A stretch of 64,000 nucleotides of DNA. It comes from Hetaerina americana. Its lineage: Eukaryota; Arthropoda; Insecta; Odonata; Calopterygidae. The position numbers were made by a program, and so were the translations under genes. Within the stretch, counting starts at the first letter, position 1, and the number at the start of each line of letters is the position of its first letter. Under the pieces are notes generated by a model, which was not told where the DNA came from, did no database searches, and saw only the letters and a list, made by a program, of their open reading frames with translations. Location of the stretch: contig JAKTNV010000005.1 of NCBI GenBank assembly GCA_022747635.1, forward strand, positions 38,963,738 through 39,027,737, in the 5' to 3' direction. This document shows, piece by piece, positions 59,216-64,000 of the stretch.

Positions 59216-61122
59216 CCTTTAACGCTTTGTGAATCAAATCATATCTCTTTATTATGAGGGACAACATAATGTGGACATCGCATATTCATTGAATATGGCT
59301 AAAATTTGATTTAGCCTGATGAATTTTGAACGAGGGAATCCGTTGATTGGCATGAATATTAATTCTTCAGGTGGCCAGATTTATGTTAATCGATCGTGTT
59401 TCGAGTTCATCCGGCCTTGTGGGGTAACATTTTGTTTGAATTCTTCACAAAATTCGAGAGAACTACTTGTAAACTAACATTGGTTTATTCGATAGACGGT
59501 AGTTTGTTTTTCACTTTTGTTCGATAGTATCGAGAAATGATCTCTTGATGTAAGAAATAGTAGTCCGATATGATTATGCCAACTTTTTTTTAAAGGTTTG
59601 ATGCGTTTATTTTTAACAAGTTTTAAATAATATGAAGAGCAGTTAATTTCAAGACCATTTTATATATGACGGTTGACGACATTTTCCTATGTCGATTCTT
59701 TGGCCAACAAAATGGCTATGACCGGGGAGAGAAAGGTTTGTATTTGTCTTTGACCAGTAGAGGACCTTTCTTTCCCTTCTGGTGGTACCTTTATTAATCG
59801 GCTGTAGTGTTTATATATATACAGCAATAAATCGGTTGTAGTGTTTATCTTAAATCATGCTTTATTAACTACAGGAATACGTACCAATTAGTTTTTGACA
59901 TTCAATGTCTCAGGAATAATCTTTCATCAAATAAATGTAATCAGCATATTAACTGACTATTTTAATATCATGTGGAAACACGTTGAAAAAATATCCACGG
60001 TACTGTTTCTACTTATATGTAATTTTTATTGTTTTATGGAAATATTGTGCGTACAATTTCAGTTGTGCAAAATTATTCAGAAATATTTAGAAAACTTAGA
60101 TATAGTTTAATAAATTAGCGTTACATGAAAGTTTGTTCTACTTGCTCGACTTTTTATAATCGCATTCTCAGGCTTATAGTTTGAAAATGAGTATTGAGTA
60201 TTCCCATGAAACGAACTCTTGATCATTTTGCGAGAGCAAAACACATTCTACAATGGTCGAAGAATAGTAAAAAGGTTACTCGAGTTTAGCCCATAATGGA
60301 TTAGTGTCCACATAAGCCGCCTTGTTAAGCTTTCCGTCGGTCCTGCTTTAAATCTACGCGTTAACTGCCAGGCCAGCTTTCTACTGTACGGTAGGCGTAA
60401 CATGGCAAGAAGTCAGGTAAGTGCCGATGTAGCCGATGTATCTTCTTACCCTTCGTATCACCTAGATCCAATAATTATCATATGATGAAAAAATTAGGCA
60501 TTTCTTGGCAGTGAAAATAAATTCATTTCGTGTGACGCTAATTAGGCTTACAATAAAATATGTTCCATTGATCTCAGCAGAACGAATACTCATATTATTT
60601 ATTAAGAGCTACATATTAGCGACCGAAATCCAAGGTTAGTTGGGAAATATTTAATGACGTCTTCTTTATATAATTCGTGTACCTTTGGAATCTAAAAATT
60701 GAGCACTCCATGGCTTGCTTCGCTGTGAGATTCGCCTCAAATTCTTCATCTACGCAACTTGTCTTGAGTATTTTTATTGACATTAGAGCTGATACATTTG
60801 GAAAGCGCAAAAAATTCTCCATAATTTCTGACTTTTTCACGTAGTGATTTTTCCTAACGTAATTAACGTTAACCTGGCGTAATACACCAAACTAGGTTTT
60901 TGTGAAAGATGTGAATTTTCATTCGACTTGGAGAGAGAGGGAATAATGTGTTGCGGCAGCTCGTACGTTTCTTTGCGCAAAATAAACGTAAGGGCTGCAA
61001 GAGCTTTTGATTATAGAGGGCCGAATATATAGTGTACGAAAGGCCGCGAAATATATCACCCAACTGGTGGAAGACGACAAAAGTAGGCGGCATAAAGAGC
61101 GACTGCTGTGCGACGTCCGCTG
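59216..61122. other. Unassigned AT-rich DNA with one short imperfect tandem
   Basis: Around 59796-59850 a block containing CGGCTGTAGTGTTTAT is repeated as CGGTTGTAGTGTTTAT. Nothing else is recognised. Confidence 0.5.
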
Positions 61123-61171
61123 ATGCGCTTTTGTCTTCTCGCTCCGCGATGGTGAGAAGACAAAAGCGCAT
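61123..61171. repeat. Perfect 18-bp inverted repeat with 13-nt loop
   Basis: ATGCGCTTTTGTCTTCTC at 61123-61140 is the exact reverse complement of 61154-61171. The arms lie in a slightly GC-richer patch. There are no flanking TA or TTAA duplications. It may be a hairpin precursor, a small MITE remnant or a local inverted duplication. Confidence 0.8.
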
Positions 61172-61648
61172 AGCCTGTGCTGCAATGGACGGAATACCGA
61201 GCTCTCATCCTTTCTCTCCTCTCCACTCGCTCCGTCGAGTTAAACAGCTCGTAAACTTTGTCCTCTTTTGTCCCTCTGGATTGCTTACTGCTACATTCCA
61301 GCAAACAACCATAAAACAGCACTATATCCCAAGGAAAATGAGAGATATACAACCTTAATGAGGTGATTCATCTACAGGAAATAGCCCTTTGATTGCTCGA
61401 AGTTAAGCGGAGGAGATAGTGTGGCGAAAGTCTCCTGGTAGAAGTGGTGAAACATTTCGCTTCAGGTTTCTTTTGAGAGTTTTTCAGGAGACCAAATGAA
61501 AAGACCGTCAAACATTTTTTTTCGATATTTTACGCCATAATAATCAATCAATATGAATCTACCACATTCTTTGATTGCGGACAACATTATTAATGCTTTG
61601 CTGTTCATAGTACTTTTAAAATGAAATCGATATTCGACAAGAAAAGAA
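61172..61648. other. Unassigned DNA
   Basis: Nothing recognised. Confidence 0.5.
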
Positions 61649-61705
61649 TAGTAGTTAATGGGAGGTGACCGATAGCTGAGGCCATTTGTGCCACAAGACA
61701 AGAGC
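61649..61705 (-). mobile_element. SINE family C, 3' end fragment
   Basis: TAGTAGTTAATGGGAGGTGACCGATAGCTGAGG... corresponds to the left (3') end of the 25340-25604 copy (GTAGTAGTTTTTAGGGGAGG, then CGACCGACAGCTAAGGTC). The ACT-type tail is retained and the rest is truncated. Confidence 0.7.
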
Positions 61706-62104
61706 ACACGTTTATTCACCAGTAAGTTTTCATCTTCACCGTCTTTATCCACATCACATGCCCATTCATCTCATCACAAACGTCGCATTGTAAGTAATCG
61801 GAGTAAGAATTCGTTGGGTGTTCAGTGAATCTTAGGTTATAATATGTCTGTGCTGGTTCAATCATGGGTGTCAAACTATAAAGTTGAAGATAATCCGGCA
61901 GACCTTAGTCTTTCCAGAGTAAATGTTGAACAAATACTATCTTACTTAAATTTATTCCTTTGCAATTACTGCATGCTGACATGAATTGAAAATAAAATTG
62001 GTTTGGCAGGAGATTTATCGATAGCCCTATTAATCGACACTGCGATTACCCGAAAATATTGATGAATGACGATGAATTATGCGCTAATATTTGTCATATT
62101 ATTA
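61706..62104. other. Unassigned AT-rich DNA
   Basis: Nothing recognised. Confidence 0.5.
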
Positions 62105-62285
62105 TATCAGGTAATCTACCAGTTATAGTAGGTTTTTGGATGGACACAGCTTCTAAATAAGTATTTAGTGATTCCTATGAAAACACAACATCCTACTCTA
62201 CATCAGGTCCCTCTTCATCTCTGAGTACCTTCTTCCTCCCTTCATCCCGTCCAACATCCCTATCCTGTTCCTTCCCTTTCCTCGA
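62105..62285 (-). mobile_element. RTE-like LINE, short 3' fragment
   Basis: On the minus strand it begins in the last codons of the polyprotein (GKEQDRDVGRDEGRK, corresponding to the GRNRIGLLDGMKGGRKYS end of the full copy but frameshifted), passes the stop, and continues through the 3' UTR to CTGGTAGATTACCTGATATA. The CTAC/GTAG hairpin is partly kept. This is severe 5' truncation. The GGATAGGGATGTTGGACGGG version is closer to the 29982 copy than to the 51-kb copy. Confidence 0.88.
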
Positions 62286-64000
62286 GTTGCCATATAGCAG
62301 TGAGTATTTGCAATGCATGTAATATTTTAGAGAAAATGAAGGTTTTTCTAAAATGACATATACATATATAAGTATTTGGATGATTTTCATCGCAAACTTC
62401 TCATGCCTTTTGTTGAAAATAAAAGCAATAAATCCTTAAAGTGATGAAATATTAGTACTAGATCTTTTCATTTTATGAATGCTAAGGTAAAGAGGGCAAG
62501 GTTTAAAAAGGGCGGCATTGTGCACGCGCCTATCATTTCTTCCTTTATTTTTCTAAGCATTTCCAGTAAAGTTACCGTTTTGGTACCGACTTTGTTAATA
62601 AGCCCCTGAATGTTTTTTATTGAAGCAGTTAGGAGTAATTCTTTAAGCTTTTTCGCGGGCTCAATGCTGTGTCATACTTGGTAATAGTGACTTCGAACTG
62701 ATAGATACTTGCAAAACAGTGAGAACCTAATCGGGTTCGCTTTATTTTATCGGTCTTTTTTCTTTCCTGATGGACTCTTCAAAAAGGAATATCACAACTT
62801 TTGATATTTGTATTCTCTCGACTCACTTCTCAGACCTTTTCGGTTTAAGTATTTAAATTTTTAATTTAAATTTAAAACATTTAAGCTGACCAAGTTCATC
62901 CTCAAACTGCAAAATCACGTTGTATTGACTAATGTTGTTTGGAGGCTTTTTTACGGATTATTTCTTCTAATTTGCGTTTAGTAAGGGTTGAGTGTGTCAC
63001 GAATCATTACTTCGTACTTTGTTAAAATCAGCAAGAAAAACTAGCTCATCTCGGAATATGAAATTACCACTCCCAGGATTCTTCCTAATTTTCTCAAGAA
63101 AAATAAACAGTAGACATTACCCTCAATGCTCTTATGCAAAATATAGGCATGATTTCTGGGTCTCTGAAATCCTCAACCATTCGTCATCATGTTTTATTCG
63201 GTTTCATGAGTGTCATAATCCTTAGCGTCTTGACCGCTTTTTTAAAATAGTCCCTTTCATCCAGTCGTGCGAGTCACATACCTCTAATCACTCGTCGTCT
63301 TTGTTCTCATTACAATAATCGGATTCATCGACTTTTCTCACCCTTATTTCACCGCCATGCCGAAAAACAGCTCTTGTGTTGTGCATCACGACTCGATAAA
63401 TCTCACTAATTGAGGCCCGGACCGATCATGATCTTGTGGTGCTCTCCTTATAGAAAGTTTTAGATGATTCAAAGCTCACCCCCTCGTCTCACTTTCGATG
63501 TAGTCATTTCAGTTTTGCTCGTATTGAAAACCAGAAGTTTCTTTTTCGGTTATCTTCGACTGTGATCTTTCGGGAGAATGAGATTTATTCCCGTCTTCTC
63601 TCATGACACACGCTATCTATACTTCAATAGAATTTTTAACATTTTAGGGAAACATTTTATCCCAATAACAGCATTTGATTTAAAAAACCTATGCATAATC
63701 GGAGGAAATTTCTTCAAGGGAAAATGTTTATTTTTTCACAAGTTGTCACTCGCTCGGATTCCTGATTGAAATTATATAACGAGTTTCTAAATATGCTGTA
63801 TTCCATAGAATAATTAATTATTTTTCAATATCCATAACTCTTGAGTTTAGAAAGCTGGCATTGGAGAGGCAAGAATGCAGGGTTGTAGTCTAACAGGTTT
63901 TGATGAACTACTAGCAATGATGTACTTCAGATTTTAGATCCTCCTTTTTTTCTCGTAAACAATTAGTGGTTAAGTTTCGACACATCATTATCTCAATTAA
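62286..64000. other. Unassigned AT-rich DNA to window end
   Basis: Short chance frames only. Minus-strand translation near 63400-63600 loosely suggests old LINE coding sequence (for example LLVFNTSKTEMTTSKVRRGG), but it is too degraded to claim. Confidence 0.45.

Noticed and set aside
1..64000. CRISPR array, bacterial operons or integrated virus
   Set aside because: No regularly spaced repeats, no operon-like gene packing and no viral gene was recognised; the polymerases present are all of the LINE type.

Overview
The window looks like AT-rich, gene-poor nuclear DNA from an arthropod, most likely an insect. This rests on the mixture of elements: deleted mariner transposons with TA target sites, AP-endonuclease LINEs, a CR1/L2/Jockey-like LINE whose 3' end carries TGTAGA repeats, and several tRNA-derived SINEs. 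The species cannot be told from the sequence. I found no convincing host protein-coding gene, no complete tRNA or rRNA gene, and no CRISPR array. Most of the open frames are chance frames, or frames kept open by C/T-rich or A/G-rich composition. The window is best read as intergenic or deep-intronic DNA dominated by old and a few younger transposable elements.

Left part (1-17.9 kb). A tRNA-derived SINE head lies at the left edge. A 5'-truncated LINE on the minus strand (4846-6935) is split by a 753-bp mariner deletion derivative (6053-6805) that inserted at a TA. Taking the insertion out restores the reverse transcriptase frame. A different deleted mariner lies at 7150-8061, and a sister copy of the first mariner lies at 9729-10492 in the opposite orientation. 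The two sister copies share the same internal deletion. A 183-bp fold-back element (10996-11178), a tiny TTAA-flanked hairpin (11840-11894) and a decayed reverse transcriptase fragment (17545-17865) follow.

Middle part (17.9-39.5 kb). This is mostly unassigned AT-rich DNA with strongly strand-asymmetric C/T- or A/G-rich blocks (about 16.2-16.7, 21.2-21.95, 23.1-23.85 and 35.4-36.57 kb). SINE copies lie at 24230-24370, 25340-25604 (with a 12-bp target duplication) and 26230-26475. A second fold-back element at 29353-29556 is flanked by a 13-bp direct repeat. A 5'-truncated RTE-like LINE copy (29982-30602) is followed by a solo 3' end of the same family.

Right part (39.5-64 kb). A decayed RTE-like LINE copy (39585-41190, plus strand) lies tail to tail with a different decayed LINE (41497-43575, minus strand). 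Further LINE debris lies at 47925-48800 and 56255-56420, and SINE copies at 49212-49410 and 54500-54755. The best-preserved element is an RTE-like LINE at about 50925-53915: one frame of about 960 codons encodes AP endonuclease and reverse transcriptase with the key residues intact. A short 3' fragment of the same family sits at 62105-62285 on the minus strand.

Working relationships that can be inferred: the RTE-like LINE is the likely source of at least three 5'-truncated or decayed copies here. The SINEs depend on LINE machinery, though which LINE serves which SINE is not shown. The mariner derivatives kept their ends and DNA-binding domain but lost the catalytic core, so they would need a transposase supplied from elsewhere.
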